A stretch of DNA of 64,000 bases from assembly GCF_000430545.1 (NCBI RefSeq), contig NZ_AUMF01000009.1, positions 62,001 to 126,000 of the forward strand. The letters run 5' to 3'. Below, in pieces: positions 41,901-50,155 of this stretch (positions are counted from its first letter, which is position 1; the number at the start of each line of letters is the position of its first letter). Below the pieces are notes generated by a model. It made no database searches, had not been told where the DNA came from, and worked only from the letters and a program-made list of their open reading frames with translations. A program made the translations under genes and the position numbers. This stretch comes from Tenacibaculum ovolyticum DSM 18103. Its GTDB lineage: Bacteria > Bacteroidota > Bacteroidia > Flavobacteriales > Flavobacteriaceae.

Positions 41901-42226
41901 GGCAAAAACCTGGTGATATCACAAATGTCCCTGTTTTAGCTAATAATGATCCACTTGTAGCAAATATTGCATCTGCTTCTTCTCGTTTCATAACAAGTAC
42001 TGATTTTATAGCATTAAACAATGCAAGAATTGGTTATACTGTACCAAAAAACTTTATGTCTGGATCAGGAATTAATACATTAAGTTTTTGGATGTCTGGA
42101 GATAACCTTTTCAGTAATACAAAAAGAAATGGTTTTAATCCTGCTACTACAGAAACAGGTAGTTCTGCTCGTAGAATATACGCTCCAGCTACAACGGTAA
42201 CATTAGGAGTAAGAGTTAAATTTTAA
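38948..42226 (+). CDS. SusC/RagA-family TonB-dependent outer-membrane transporter
   Basis: 1092 residues. Signal peptide to SFA, regulatory-like domain (VSGTVSDESGPLPGVTI), TonB-box region DEIVVVGYGTTTKKSYAG, plug with VRIRGYGSPLGNRSPLYVVDG and ATAIYGSRGANGVILITTK, then a barrel ending VTLGVRVKF. It is a classic SusC with the VVGYGT box, in contrast to the ALGIKR box of the first pair. It pairs with the SusD-like gene 22 bases downstream. The substrate is unknown; no glycoside hydrolase or peptidase gene is adjacent. Confidence 0.94.
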   Translation: MRTKFNGILTLLLALFVQVSFAQDKTVSGTVSDESGPLPGVTILKKGTTSGTETDFDGRYSIKSKTGDVLVFSFVGMKTIEKTVGLSNQINLVLENDNLLDEIVVVGYGTTTKKSYAGTASVVKAENLEAKSFSNISQALAGEVAGVTVINTSGQPGSIGTVRIRGYGSPLGNRSPLYVVDGIPFAGNFDINSINPSDVKNTTILKDATATAIYGSRGANGVILITTKTGSKSSDNTYVEVDFKTGVNMQVIPRYEVLTSPEEYIGYTWEGLYNEAVIGGSANPETDANANLFTSVGAGNGYNLWNVPNSAALIDPATKSVRAGVQRLFTPEKYSDFAFGKGIRHEANLRMGGGSEKSKYFASFGYLNDSGYSLNSDYKRYTTRLNLNSDIKDWLTVGVNVGYAYSESTNNGQIVGAENVFEFADKMAPIYPVYARFPNTGDLIPDPIFGGSQYDYGAPTGTTNGFTRDRPISNLLNPIASALLDSNLFDTHSLNGSFSANFKLTDELSFETRFGGQYSIEQRNNITNHAYGTAAGTNGNIFVRNRLRWSQTFNQILRYKKTFGIHNVEALAGHETFERRFEQDAVTKQNVIIPGLVNLNNYLEASGAASGYANGSGIESYFGQLNYNYDGKYFFTGSLRTDGSSRFVNEKWGTFGSLGAAWILSEEDFLQDSFITYLKAKASWGVTGDQDGATTTSGVDAFNTNFVGGLAIDLSLAGDPNLTWESTTMMQAGIELSIGKYLDANFDYYQRNTDNLFFNQRLGPSSGLSSIRVNDGEVKYNGFEFDFTGHLINKENFKLDLTLNGEALSNEMVTMPFDSTTGLQKVLDSNSSTDGGYAFAKGRSMFDFYMQEWAGVDPADGSPLWNQYYNDANNNDVLDAGEEDFSTLENGDASSTSSLYEYQQSASNANIKKTVTKTYSDATQVFLNKSLIPDLRGAFRLSGKLSNFDFSTQFTYSVGGYAYDNTYAELMSGNNNYHVDIRNRWQKPGDITNVPVLANNDPLVANIASASSRFITSTDFIALNNARIGYTVPKNFMSGSGINTLSFWMSGDNLFSNTKRNGFNPATTETGSSARRIYAPATTVTLGVRVKF

Positions 42227-42248
42227 ATTTTATTAAATTAAATTAATC

Positions 42249-43769
42249 ATGAAAAAAATAATAAAAATTTCATTAGCACTAAGTGCTATGGCTTTATCTT
42301 ATAGCTGTGCTGATGAATTATTAGATAATAGTGGTACTACAGGAGAAAGTCAACCTACTCAGTTTGTTACTGCTTCTCAGTTGGCATTCGGTGCAAATAC
42401 AAACTCAGATATACCTACCGCATTTGTTAATGGTATGTATGCACAAATGATACAAGTAGGTAGTGGTGGTTCTGATTCACAAGCCGATTTCGGGCAAAAA
42501 TCTCATGATATTTATGGAGATATTACATCTGGAGATATGGCTTTGACAGCTTCAAATTTTCGTTGGTATAATCGTATAGCACAACTTGATGCAACACAAA
42601 ATTTCATTCGTGGTGAAAATAGAATAATATGGAGATATTATTATAGAATCATTAGATCTGCAAATACAATAATTGAAAGTTTAGGTGGTAACGATATCGT
42701 TCCTGAAAAAGCAGCTGATAAATATGCTATGGGGCAGGCTAAAGCAATGAGAGCACATTCATTCTTTTACTTAGCTCAATACTACCAAAAAGAATACAAT
42801 GCTGCTGAAGCTATTTTACCGATGCCAACCGCACCTGGTAAAAACTTACCAAAATCTACTGCTGCTGAAGTTTATGACTTGATGGAGAAAGATTTAACTG
42901 ATGCAATTAGCTTACTAGATGGTTTTAATCGCACAGCTAAGAACCAAGTAAATAAAGACATTGCACAAACTATTTATGCATATGTATTAGGAGCTAGAGG
43001 TACTGATTACCCTAAGATGGCTACAATGTCACAAAATGCTATTAATTCAGGAAATCATGCAATTAAACCTATTTCTGATCTTACAGATGGTTTTAATGAT
43101 GTTACTGATAACAGCTGGATGTGGGGAATTGATATTGTCGCTGAAAATAGCTTAGGATTAGTTTCTTGGTGGGGACAAATTGATGCTTTCTCATTCAGTT
43201 ATGGATGGGCTGGTGATTTCAAAGCTATGGACCTAAGTTTATATAATAAAATAGCTGCTAATGACGCAAGAAAAGGTCAGTTTCATGGTGATGCTACAAG
43301 TGGTAGATACTTACAACCATTAAGAAAATTTTATTGGGATATTGATGCTGCCAATGCTTTCGCCTATGGCTCTGGTCCTTCAACTGGTCTTACAGCAGAT
43401 TATGTATACATGCGTATTGAAGAGGCATATTTATTAAATGCTGAAGCAAATGCAAAATCAGGAAATGATGGAGCTGCAAGAACTAGTTTAAAAGCAGTAA
43501 TGCAAAACAGAATACCGGATGCATCTTATATCGATGCGTTATCTGGTCAAGCATTACAAGATGAAATTTACTTACAAACTCGTATTGAATTATGGGGTGA
43601 AGGAAAAAGTTATTTAGCTTTAAAACGTAATAAAGCTAATGTAAATAGAGGCTCTAACCATTTATTTTTAGCTAATGAATCGATGATGTATAATGAAGAA
43701 AAAATGACTTTTGAAATTCCACAAGATGAAATTCAGAACAATCCTTTCTTAAATGATCAAAATCAATAA
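42249..43769 (+). CDS. SusD/RagB-family outer-membrane lipoprotein
   Basis: 506 residues. Lipoprotein signal with Cys20 (SLALSAMALSYSC, then ADELLDN). TPR-like helical core with RYYYRIIRSANTIIES, AKAMRAHSFFYLAQYY, and the SusD C-terminal part VYMRIEEAYLLNAEANAKSG, RIELWGEGKSYLALKRNK, FEIPQDEIQNNP. Typical SusD_RagB architecture. It captures substrate at the surface for the SusC upstream. Confidence 0.94.
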   Translation: MKKIIKISLALSAMALSYSCADELLDNSGTTGESQPTQFVTASQLAFGANTNSDIPTAFVNGMYAQMIQVGSGGSDSQADFGQKSHDIYGDITSGDMALTASNFRWYNRIAQLDATQNFIRGENRIIWRYYYRIIRSANTIIESLGGNDIVPEKAADKYAMGQAKAMRAHSFFYLAQYYQKEYNAAEAILPMPTAPGKNLPKSTAAEVYDLMEKDLTDAISLLDGFNRTAKNQVNKDIAQTIYAYVLGARGTDYPKMATMSQNAINSGNHAIKPISDLTDGFNDVTDNSWMWGIDIVAENSLGLVSWWGQIDAFSFSYGWAGDFKAMDLSLYNKIAANDARKGQFHGDATSGRYLQPLRKFYWDIDAANAFAYGSGPSTGLTADYVYMRIEEAYLLNAEANAKSGNDGAARTSLKAVMQNRIPDASYIDALSGQALQDEIYLQTRIELWGEGKSYLALKRNKANVNRGSNHLFLANESMMYNEEKMTFEIPQDEIQNNPFLNDQNQ

Positions 43770-43835
43770 ATTCACTTTGTTTGTACCGTCCTGAAATAAT
43801 AACACTGTATTAGGAAGGACAATTTTAAATAAAGT

Positions 43836-43863
43836 AAACCACCTCTAACGAGGTGGTTTTTTT
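43836..43863 (+). terminator. Terminator of the second susCD pair
   Basis: Perfect 10-bp stem AAACCACCTC / GAGGTGGTTT with a 4-base loop and a T-run. Its T-run lies at the -33 distance of the rlmB promoter. Confidence 0.9.
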
Positions 43864-43879
43864 ATATCATAATTTCAAC

Positions 43880-43887
43880 TACATTTG
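43880..43887 (+). promoter_or_regulatory. rlmB -7 promoter box, implies a (nearly) leaderless mRNA
   Basis: TACATTTG, an exact -7 box, ends four bases before the rlmB ATG at 43892. With the normal 5-8 base distance to the start point, transcription would begin at or beside the ATG. The -33 position (43857-43860) is TTTT, part of the preceding terminator. Confidence 0.55.
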
Positions 43888-43891
43888 CAGC

Positions 43892-44629
43892 ATGGAAGAA
43901 AACACGACTATTTTTGGTATTAGAGCAATAATTGAAGCTATTGAAAGTGATGCTTCACTTAATAAAGTATATTTACAAAAAGGACTTAGAGGAGATTTAT
44001 TTTTTGAACTAGATAAATTATTAAAGAAAAATAAAATATCAACAAGTGTTGTACCTACTGAAAAATTAGATCGTTTATCTAAACATAGTAATCACCAAGG
44101 TGCGGTAGCTAAAATTTCTCCAATAAACTTTCATGATTTAGAAACATTAATTGAAACTACTTTAGAATCTGATAAAACACCTTTATTTTTATTATTAGAT
44201 CAAGTATCAGACGTAAGAAACTTTGGTGCTATTATTAGAACAGCAGAATGTACTGGTGTAGATGGTATAATTATTCAAAAAAGTGGTAGTGCTCCTGTAA
44301 ATGCAGAAACAATAAAAACTTCTGCTGGTGCAGCTTTTAAAATGCCTATTTGCAAGGTAGATCATATTAAAGATGCTATGTTTCAATTGCAAGCTGCAGG
44401 TGTTAAATTTGTTGCTGCTACTGAGAAAACCGAAGACAATGTGTATGATGTAGATTTTAATCAACCTATCGCTATTATAATGGGTTCTGAACATAAAGGA
44501 GTAAGTAACTCTGTCTTAAAAATGGCCGACTATAAAGCTAAACTTCCTTTATTAGGAGAAATTGAATCTTTAAATGTTTCGGTTGCTTGTGGTGTATTTT
44601 TATATGAGACAATAAGACAAAGACAATAA
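43892..44629 (+). CDS. rlmB: 23S rRNA (guanosine-2'-O-)-methyltransferase, TrmH/SpoU family
   Basis: 245 residues from the ATG at 43892. A GTG at 43853 would lie inside the susD terminator and add a hydrophobic stretch not seen in the family, so I reject it. N-terminal L30e-like substrate-binding domain (IFGIRAIIEAI...SNHQGAVAKI), then the knotted SpoU domain with motif 1 LDQVSDVRNFGAIIRTAEC, motif 2 IIMGSEHKGVSN and motif 3 LPLLGEIESLNVSVACGV. It methylates G2251 in E. coli; the exact target here is by homology. Confidence 0.93.
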   Translation: MEENTTIFGIRAIIEAIESDASLNKVYLQKGLRGDLFFELDKLLKKNKISTSVVPTEKLDRLSKHSNHQGAVAKISPINFHDLETLIETTLESDKTPLFLLLDQVSDVRNFGAIIRTAECTGVDGIIIQKSGSAPVNAETIKTSAGAAFKMPICKVDHIKDAMFQLQAAGVKFVAATEKTEDNVYDVDFNQPIAIIMGSEHKGVSNSVLKMADYKAKLPLLGEIESLNVSVACGVFLYETIRQRQ

Positions 44630-44640
44630 TATCTAAAATA

Positions 44641-44666
44641 AAATCCTGCTTTACGCAGGATTTTTT
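44641..44666. terminator. Bidirectional terminator between rlmB and rhomboid gene
   Basis: AAATCCTGC / GCAGGATTT stem (9 bp, 5-base loop) with A and T runs on both sides between convergent genes. Confidence 0.85.
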
Positions 44667-44667
44667 A

Positions 44668-45372
44668 TTACTCTTCTTTATAAAAATATTTATAATTTAA
44701 TTCAGGTAATTCATCTTCTTCCAATATTACTGGAGGCATATAATTACCGTTCTCATCAAACATTTCATCGAATTCTGTTTTTGAAAATTCATATTTCTCT
44801 TTTACAATTCCGTTTTTTCTATACAAGAAGGATAAAATAATACCTGTAATTAATCCTGACAAATGTCCCTCCCACGACATTCCCTCTTTTATTGGTAAAA
44901 CATACCAAATCATACTTCCGTATAAAAATATTGTAATTAAAGAAACGGAAACTAATCTATAATGTTTTTTAATCAAACCACTAAAAAAAACAAAACTAAA
45001 AAGCAAATATACAATTCCACTTGCACCAATATGATAAGACTCTCTTGCTATACACCAAGTTAAAACACCAGTAAGTAAACCACCGTATACCAAAACTTTA
45101 ACTGCTACCTTTTTATAAAAATAAAAAAGGCAAGTAGATAGTACAAATAAAGGGATAGAATTATTAAATAAATGATTTGTATCACCATGTATAAACGGCG
45201 AGCTAAACACTCCAAATATTCCACTTACTTTCCTCGGGGAAATCCCAAACTTATTAAAGTTAAATCCAAACTTAATTTCTACCCAATAAATAAACCATAT
45301 TAGGAAGACAGCAATGAATGGAAATAGAAAAATACTGTTCGAAAATTTTAATTGATTATTTGTTTTCATCAA
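44668..45372 (-). CDS. Rhomboid-family intramembrane serine protease
   Basis: 234 residues with six predicted membrane spans. The catalytic dyad is visible: Ser in GASGIVYLLF (span 4) and His in EGHLSGLITGI (span 6). The conserved HxxxN-type loop before span 2 is HGDTNHLFNNS. The C-terminal 45 residues are cytosolic and acidic. It cleaves membrane proteins within the bilayer; the substrate is unknown. It is divergent from rarA. Confidence 0.9.
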   Translation of the reverse strand: MMKTNNQLKFSNSIFLFPFIAVFLIWFIYWVEIKFGFNFNKFGISPRKVSGIFGVFSSPFIHGDTNHLFNNSIPLFVLSTCLFYFYKKVAVKVLVYGGLLTGVLTWCIARESYHIGASGIVYLLFSFVFFSGLIKKHYRLVSVSLITIFLYGSMIWYVLPIKEGMSWEGHLSGLITGIILSFLYRKNGIVKEKYEFSKTEFDEMFDENGNYMPPVILEEDELPELNYKYFYKEE

Positions 45373-45445
45373 TCATAAAATAACAAAAATAAATCCAAAC
45401 AATATTTTCGGAACATCTGTCATAAATCTTTTCTATTTTTACGGC

Positions 45446-46717
45446 ATGAATCAACCTTTGGCAGAAAGAATACGTCCTCTACATTTATCAGACTACATTA
45501 GTCAACAACACTTAGTGGGTGAAAACGGAATTTTAACGAATCACATAAAACAAGGAATAATTCCTTCTTTAATACTTTGGGGACCTCCAGGAATCGGAAA
45601 AACTACTTTAGCTAATATTATTGCTAATGAATCTGGCCGTCCATTTTATACTTTAAGCGCTATAAGTTCTGGGGTAAAAGATGTTCGTGAAGTAATTGAA
45701 AAAGCCAAGAAGAGTGGTGGATTGTTCACTCAAAAAAACCCAATTTTGTTTATTGATGAAATTCATCGTTTTAGCAAGTCGCAACAAGACTCCTTGTTAG
45801 GTGCAGTAGAAAAAGGTTGGGTAACTTTAATTGGTGCAACTACTGAAAACCCGAGTTTTGAGGTTATACCTGCCCTACTCTCTCGCTGTCAAGTGTACAT
45901 TTTAAATTCTTTTGATAAAAATGATTTAATAGCATTGTTACATAGAGCGATGAAGAAAGATGAGTTTATTTCAAAAAAAGAAATTAAATTAAAAGAAACT
46001 GATGCCTTACTACAAGTATCCGGTGGCGATGCTCGTAAACTATTAAACATTTTTGAACTTTTAGTAGCTGCGGATAATAAAATTGAAGTTACAAATGAGC
46101 TTGTACTATCAAAAATTCAGAATAACACAGTTCGTTATGATAAAACTGGAGAACAACACTATGATATTGTATCAGCTTTTATAAAATCAATTAGAGGTAG
46201 TGATCCCAATGCCGCAGTATACTGGTTAGCAAGAATGATTGAAGGTGGTGAAGATGTAAAATTTATTGCCAGGAGGATGCTTATTGCCGCTTCTGAAGAT
46301 ATAGGTAATGCAAACCCTACTGCTCTTATAATGGCTAATACTACATTTCAGTCAGTTGCTGTAATAGGAAATCCTGAATCTAGGATTATATTAAGTCAAT
46401 GTGCTATTTATTTAGCCAATTCTGCAAAAAGTAATGCTTCTTATATGGCTATTGGTGAAGCTCAAAATTTAGTAAGAACAACTGGTGATTTGTCAATACC
46501 ATTGCACTTGAGGAATGCTCCAACAAAATTAATGAAAGATTTAGATTACGGTAAAGATTACCAATATTCACATAATTACAAAGGTAATTTTGTGAATCAA
46601 GAATTTTTACCTGATGAAATTAAAAACACGAAATTATATGAGCCTGGTAACAATGCTCGTGAAAATCAGTTTAGAGATTTATTAAAACAACGTTGGAAGG
46701 ATAAATATAATTACTAA
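45446..46717 (+). CDS. rarA: Replication-associated recombination protein A (AAA+ ATPase)
   Basis: 423 residues of the RarA/MgsA/WRNIP1 family: Walker [14 protein letters not shown] (46-58), Walker [11 protein letters not shown], sensor 1 [11 protein letters not shown], then the C-terminal tetramerisation part with [39 protein letters not shown] and the SEDIGNANP segment. It acts at stalled or gapped replication forks. Confidence 0.95.
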   Translation: MNQPLAERIRPLHLSDYISQQHLVGENGILTNHIKQGIIPSLILWGPPGIGKTTLANIIANESGRPFYTLSAISSGVKDVREVIEKAKKSGGLFTQKNPILFIDEIHRFSKSQQDSLLGAVEKGWVTLIGATTENPSFEVIPALLSRCQVYILNSFDKNDLIALLHRAMKKDEFISKKEIKLKETDALLQVSGGDARKLLNIFELLVAADNKIEVTNELVLSKIQNNTVRYDKTGEQHYDIVSAFIKSIRGSDPNAAVYWLARMIEGGEDVKFIARRMLIAASEDIGNANPTALIMANTTFQSVAVIGNPESRIILSQCAIYLANSAKSNASYMAIGEAQNLVRTTGDLSIPLHLRNAPTKLMKDLDYGKDYQYSHNYKGNFVNQEFLPDEIKNTKLYEPGNNARENQFRDLLKQRWKDKYNY

Positions 46718-46743
46718 AAAAGAGGGCTTATCACCCTCTTTTT
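46716..46743. terminator. Bidirectional terminator after rarA
   Basis: AAAAAGAGGG / CCCTCTTTTT stem with a 7-base loop overlaps the rarA stop and precedes the convergent gene ending at 46755. Confidence 0.85.
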
Positions 46744-46754
46744 AAATCTACTTT

Positions 46755-47501
46755 TTAAAATTTAATTTGATATTTTTCGATGAACTTAATACCTTTTGAA
46801 TAAAATTCTACAACCCAAATATTATTATCTTTATATAATATTCCTTTTTTATTTTTTAAAATAAAAACATCTTCAACACTCGTTTTTAATATTTGAAAAA
46901 CAACTTCTGGTTTTGTATTTACTAATTGAAATCCGTTTACAGTTGGCTGTGCATATAAACTAATTACATTTGCATCTTTTTTATTTTTAGTTATCTTTTT
47001 ACGATCACTAATAACCTTTAATTTTACAGCTTTATTTATGTTTTTAATCTCTTTTTTAATAGAAGTCCCCACAACAGGTTGATACTTATATTTTATTTTT
47101 TTTATAGACTCAAATGAGTTTCGGATTGCTTCATGATATGCTTTTTTGTAATCTTTTTCTTTACTCTTACCTTCTTTAGATGAGTATATTATTTTACCTG
47201 AACAGTTACGTAACTCTACAATTGTTTTTGTTGTAAATAAACTTGAATTATTCTTTACCGTTCCAAATAAAGCTAAACATTTATTGTTTACTAAATCTAC
47301 AGGTAAATTTTCATCTGCCAGAAAAGTATTAAAGCCATATTTATTAAATAAAAATTTGGTTAATGAACTTGTTTGATATTTATCTTTTTCTTTAACAAAA
47401 TCAAATTTATTAGGTACAATAACGTATTTATATTTATTCACCTGTTTTTGTGAAAATATTGATGTTGTTAACATCAATAAGACAAAAAATATTTTCTTCA
47501 T
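46755..47501 (-). CDS. Hypothetical exported protein
   Basis: 248 residues with a signal peptide (KKIFFVLLMLTTSIFSQ). Strongly basic (Lys-rich) periplasmic protein with a repeated strand pattern (NKYKYVIVPNKFDFVKEKDKYQ at the start, GTVKNNSSLFTTKTIVELRNC in the middle). I recognise no catalytic motif. It ends an apparent three-gene unit with an outer-membrane protein (1-base gap) and a lipoprotein, so an envelope role is likely. Confidence 0.7.
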   Translation of the reverse strand: MKKIFFVLLMLTTSIFSQKQVNKYKYVIVPNKFDFVKEKDKYQTSSLTKFLFNKYGFNTFLADENLPVDLVNNKCLALFGTVKNNSSLFTTKTIVELRNCSGKIIYSSKEGKSKEKDYKKAYHEAIRNSFESIKKIKYKYQPVVGTSIKKEIKNINKAVKLKVISDRKKITKNKKDANVISLYAQPTVNGFQLVNTKPEVVFQILKTSVEDVFILKNKKGILYKDNNIWVVEFYSKGIKFIEKYQIKF

Positions 47502-47502
47502 T

Positions 47503-48882
47503 TTAATTATATATTAAATTTATTCCAAATTGAAAAGACACACTGTTTGAGTTAGCAATATCGTTTATTTTAAGTAAATTATCTAACATGCCATAAACAT
47601 TCACTTTCCCTATTCTTGTTGATACCCCCACTCCAATATTAGCATATGAGAAATCATCTATAGTATACGTAAATTTTGTACTGAATTTATCTGATAATTT
47701 TCTTTCGTAAAAACTGGTTAAAGCCATTTTAGGTCCTGTAGGTCTAAAAACAGAAAACAATTGTACACCTAAAGCGTTATTATAAAAACTTTTATAACTC
47801 ATATCGCTACAACTCTCTTCATTTCTACTCTTCCCCCAACTATATTTATATGAACTATTAAGTTTTATTGGCCGCATAACACTATAAGATTCTCTGTTTT
47901 TAGTAGATGGTACTTTACTTTTAAAATCATCATTTAAATTTTGCCAATAATCATTAGTTACTCCATCATATTGAAAATCAATTCCAGAAAAAGTATAATC
48001 TCCATTTATTTCTGAATTTAAAACATCTTTAGAATAATTTATAAAACCAATATCTAATAAACTCGCTGTAATTTCAGTTTTACTATCTAATTTATATGTA
48101 AACCCTATATCAAAACCCAAACCCAAATTACCTCCTAAGAATGATCTCCCAATTAAATCGCTTCCCTTTAGTATTTTATCATTTTCATCATAAAATCCAG
48201 AACTTTGTATAGCTGCATTAATATTATTTAGATGATGAGTGTATTCATTATTATCATTTAAGGTTGTTCTAAAAGAACCTGTATTTTCTGTAAATGTGGC
48301 ATTAACGATTCCTGAATAGATTTTTATCCTAGCCCCTATTGTAAATTTTTCATTTATTGTTCTAGATATTCCTGCATGTAGAACACCAATAGCTTCAGTT
48401 TTAAGATTTGTTTCAGATAACAAAAAATTCCTATTTAAATGAGCACTATTACCATCTCTCAGTAAAATTAAAACATCCTTTGGCATACTCATAAAAGCAT
48501 CTAACTCTGTGTAAAAACCAAAACTTAAATAATCTCTTTTATTTAACTGATATCCTGCATTTAAAACTTCTATTTGTGAATGCACTTGTATATAATCATC
48601 TGTACTGGTTTTATCGATTATATTAAAAAGTTTTGTTGTAAAATCAATATTGTTATCTCTAAATAAATCTGCTATTGTAAACCCTGTAGCTCCCGCTTGA
48701 AAAGAAAGACCTGACAAAACAGGAATTCCGATATGAAATTTTTGATTCATATTTACACCTGGGTTTAACAACAAAGTTTGAGGTATTTCATCAAACCCAT
48801 ATAAAATTTGTTTATTTTGAGAAAAGCAGGTTTTTGGCAGAAAAAAACCTATAATAAATAAAAATGTAAAGTATTTTTTCAT
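47503..48882 (-). CDS. DUF5723-like outer-membrane beta-barrel protein
   Basis: 459 residues: signal peptide, then ILYGFDEIPQTLLLNPGVN, GIPVLSGLSFQAG and alternating amphipathic strands ending with SVSFQFGINLIYN, an outer-membrane barrel signature. The start and overall plan match the DUF5723 family found in Flavobacteriia, related in layout to PorP/SprF and OmpA-associated barrels. Function unknown. Its ATG overlaps the stop of the lipoprotein gene upstream (TAATG). Confidence 0.75.
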   Translation of the reverse strand: MKKYFTFLFIIGFFLPKTCFSQNKQILYGFDEIPQTLLLNPGVNMNQKFHIGIPVLSGLSFQAGATGFTIADLFRDNNIDFTTKLFNIIDKTSTDDYIQVHSQIEVLNAGYQLNKRDYLSFGFYTELDAFMSMPKDVLILLRDGNSAHLNRNFLLSETNLKTEAIGVLHAGISRTINEKFTIGARIKIYSGIVNATFTENTGSFRTTLNDNNEYTHHLNNINAAIQSSGFYDENDKILKGSDLIGRSFLGGNLGLGFDIGFTYKLDSKTEITASLLDIGFINYSKDVLNSEINGDYTFSGIDFQYDGVTNDYWQNLNDDFKSKVPSTKNRESYSVMRPIKLNSSYKYSWGKSRNEESCSDMSYKSFYNNALGVQLFSVFRPTGPKMALTSFYERKLSDKFSTKFTYTIDDFSYANIGVGVSTRIGKVNVYGMLDNLLKINDIANSNSVSFQFGINLIYN

Positions 48883-49427
48883 TAATTAATTTTAAAATAA
48901 AAAATCCCTGAAGAGTTAATTTTAAATGTTTTATTATCATTTATATCAATTATTGTCCCATCTATACTTGGCAATAACTTTATTGTTGAATTCAATTTCT
49001 TTGAACTTAATATCGATGATGAATTTGCTATAATGATTTCATGTGAAAACTCATAATTAGTAACATCTTTAGGTATTGTTATTAACGGAAATTGATAAGT
49101 AACAGCATCATTATCATCATAAAAAGTTAATAATAATGTGAAATTTCTATTAAATGGATTTGTAATATCAAAATTAACAACCATTCTTTCTACTTTTTCA
49201 AATACTGAGTTAGAAAAAATATCAAACCTTGATACATCAACAAATTCAGTATTCTCAACACCAATAGCATTAACAATAGACGATTGCTTAATATCTATAT
49301 TTACTAATGCTGATAACATAGTAGGTGTTAATTCGATATCTTCAACTTGATTAAAATCAAGATCTTTAACACAAGAAACACATAAAAAAACACTTAAAAA
49401 TAATATAAAAAAATGTTTATTGACCAT
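48882..49427 (-). CDS. Hypothetical lipoprotein
   Basis: 181 residues. Lipoprotein signal ending SVFLCVSC with Cys19 as acylation site. The remainder is beta-rich: VNIDIKQSSIVNAIGVEN, a MVVNFDITNPFNRNFTLLLTFYDD segment resembling Ig/LEA-type sandwiches, and a C-terminal strand. No family recognised. First gene of the envelope trio; translationally coupled to the barrel protein. Confidence 0.7.
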   Translation of the reverse strand: MVNKHFFILFLSVFLCVSCVKDLDFNQVEDIELTPTMLSALVNIDIKQSSIVNAIGVENTEFVDVSRFDIFSNSVFEKVERMVVNFDITNPFNRNFTLLLTFYDDNDAVTYQFPLITIPKDVTNYEFSHEIIIANSSSILSSKKLNSTIKLLPSIDGTIIDINDNKTFKINSSGIFYFKIN

Positions 49428-49448
49428 AAATATCCGAACGTTTAAATT

Positions 49449-50126
49449 TTACAAAAATTGCTTTAACTCTAGTAGTGATTGAATACTTAATACACCTGAT
49501 TGAGCTTTTACTTCATTTGAAAAATGAATTGCTAACATATTAGCATTTAATGCCCCTATAATGTCTGCTTCATAACTATCTCCTATCATTATAGAATTTT
49601 GTGGTATTGCTTTTGCCTTCATTAAAGCAAATTCAAAAATTTCTGGATTTGGTTTTTTACTCCCTAAAGATTCTGAAGTAATTATTTCGTTAAAATATGT
49701 ATCTATTCCTGAATTTTTAATCTTTAATTTTTGAACTTCCTCAAAACCATTTGTAATAATATGCAATTGATATTTATCTTTTAAATACCCTAAAACTTCA
49801 ATAGTCCCTTCAAACAAATAGTTATATTTTGGTAAATATTTAATATAATCTTCAGAAATTTTAATAATTAAATCATCAGATGCATTATAATTTAAAGCTA
49901 CAAAAACCTCTTTTAATCTATTAAATCTTAAATCGGATTTAGAGATTTTATCTTCTCTAAATAATCTCCAGTATTTAAGATTGATAGGCATGTAAACTTT
50001 TAAAAACTTATTTATTTCTAATTGAATTTTTTGTTCTTCGAAAATTTCTTGAAAAGTTAATTTCGAATTTTTGTCAAAATCCCAAAGAGTATGGTCTAAA
50101 TCAAAAAACACGTGTTTTATATTCAT
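49449..50126 (-). CDS. yjjG: YjjG-family HAD phosphatase (noncanonical pyrimidine nucleotidase)
   Basis: 225 residues. HAD motif I DLDHTLWDFDKN, motif II ITNGFEE, motif III KPNPEIF with Lys, motif IV IGDSYEADIIGA, and the helical C1 cap between. In E. coli YjjG removes phosphate from noncanonical pyrimidine nucleotides (house-cleaning); the length and the TLWDFD sequence fit that subgroup. Substrate by homology only. Confidence 0.85.
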   Translation of the reverse strand: MNIKHVFFDLDHTLWDFDKNSKLTFQEIFEEQKIQLEINKFLKVYMPINLKYWRLFREDKISKSDLRFNRLKEVFVALNYNASDDLIIKISEDYIKYLPKYNYLFEGTIEVLGYLKDKYQLHIITNGFEEVQKLKIKNSGIDTYFNEIITSESLGSKKPNPEIFEFALMKAKAIPQNSIMIGDSYEADIIGALNANMLAIHFSNEVKAQSGVLSIQSLLELKQFL

Positions 50127-50155
50127 TTTCTTATAATTTTATTAGTTTAAAAGAA

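Noticed and set aside
43853-43891. GTG start of rlmB at 43853
   Set aside because: It would place the start inside the susD terminator and upstream of the -7 box; the ATG at 43892 matches the family N-terminus.
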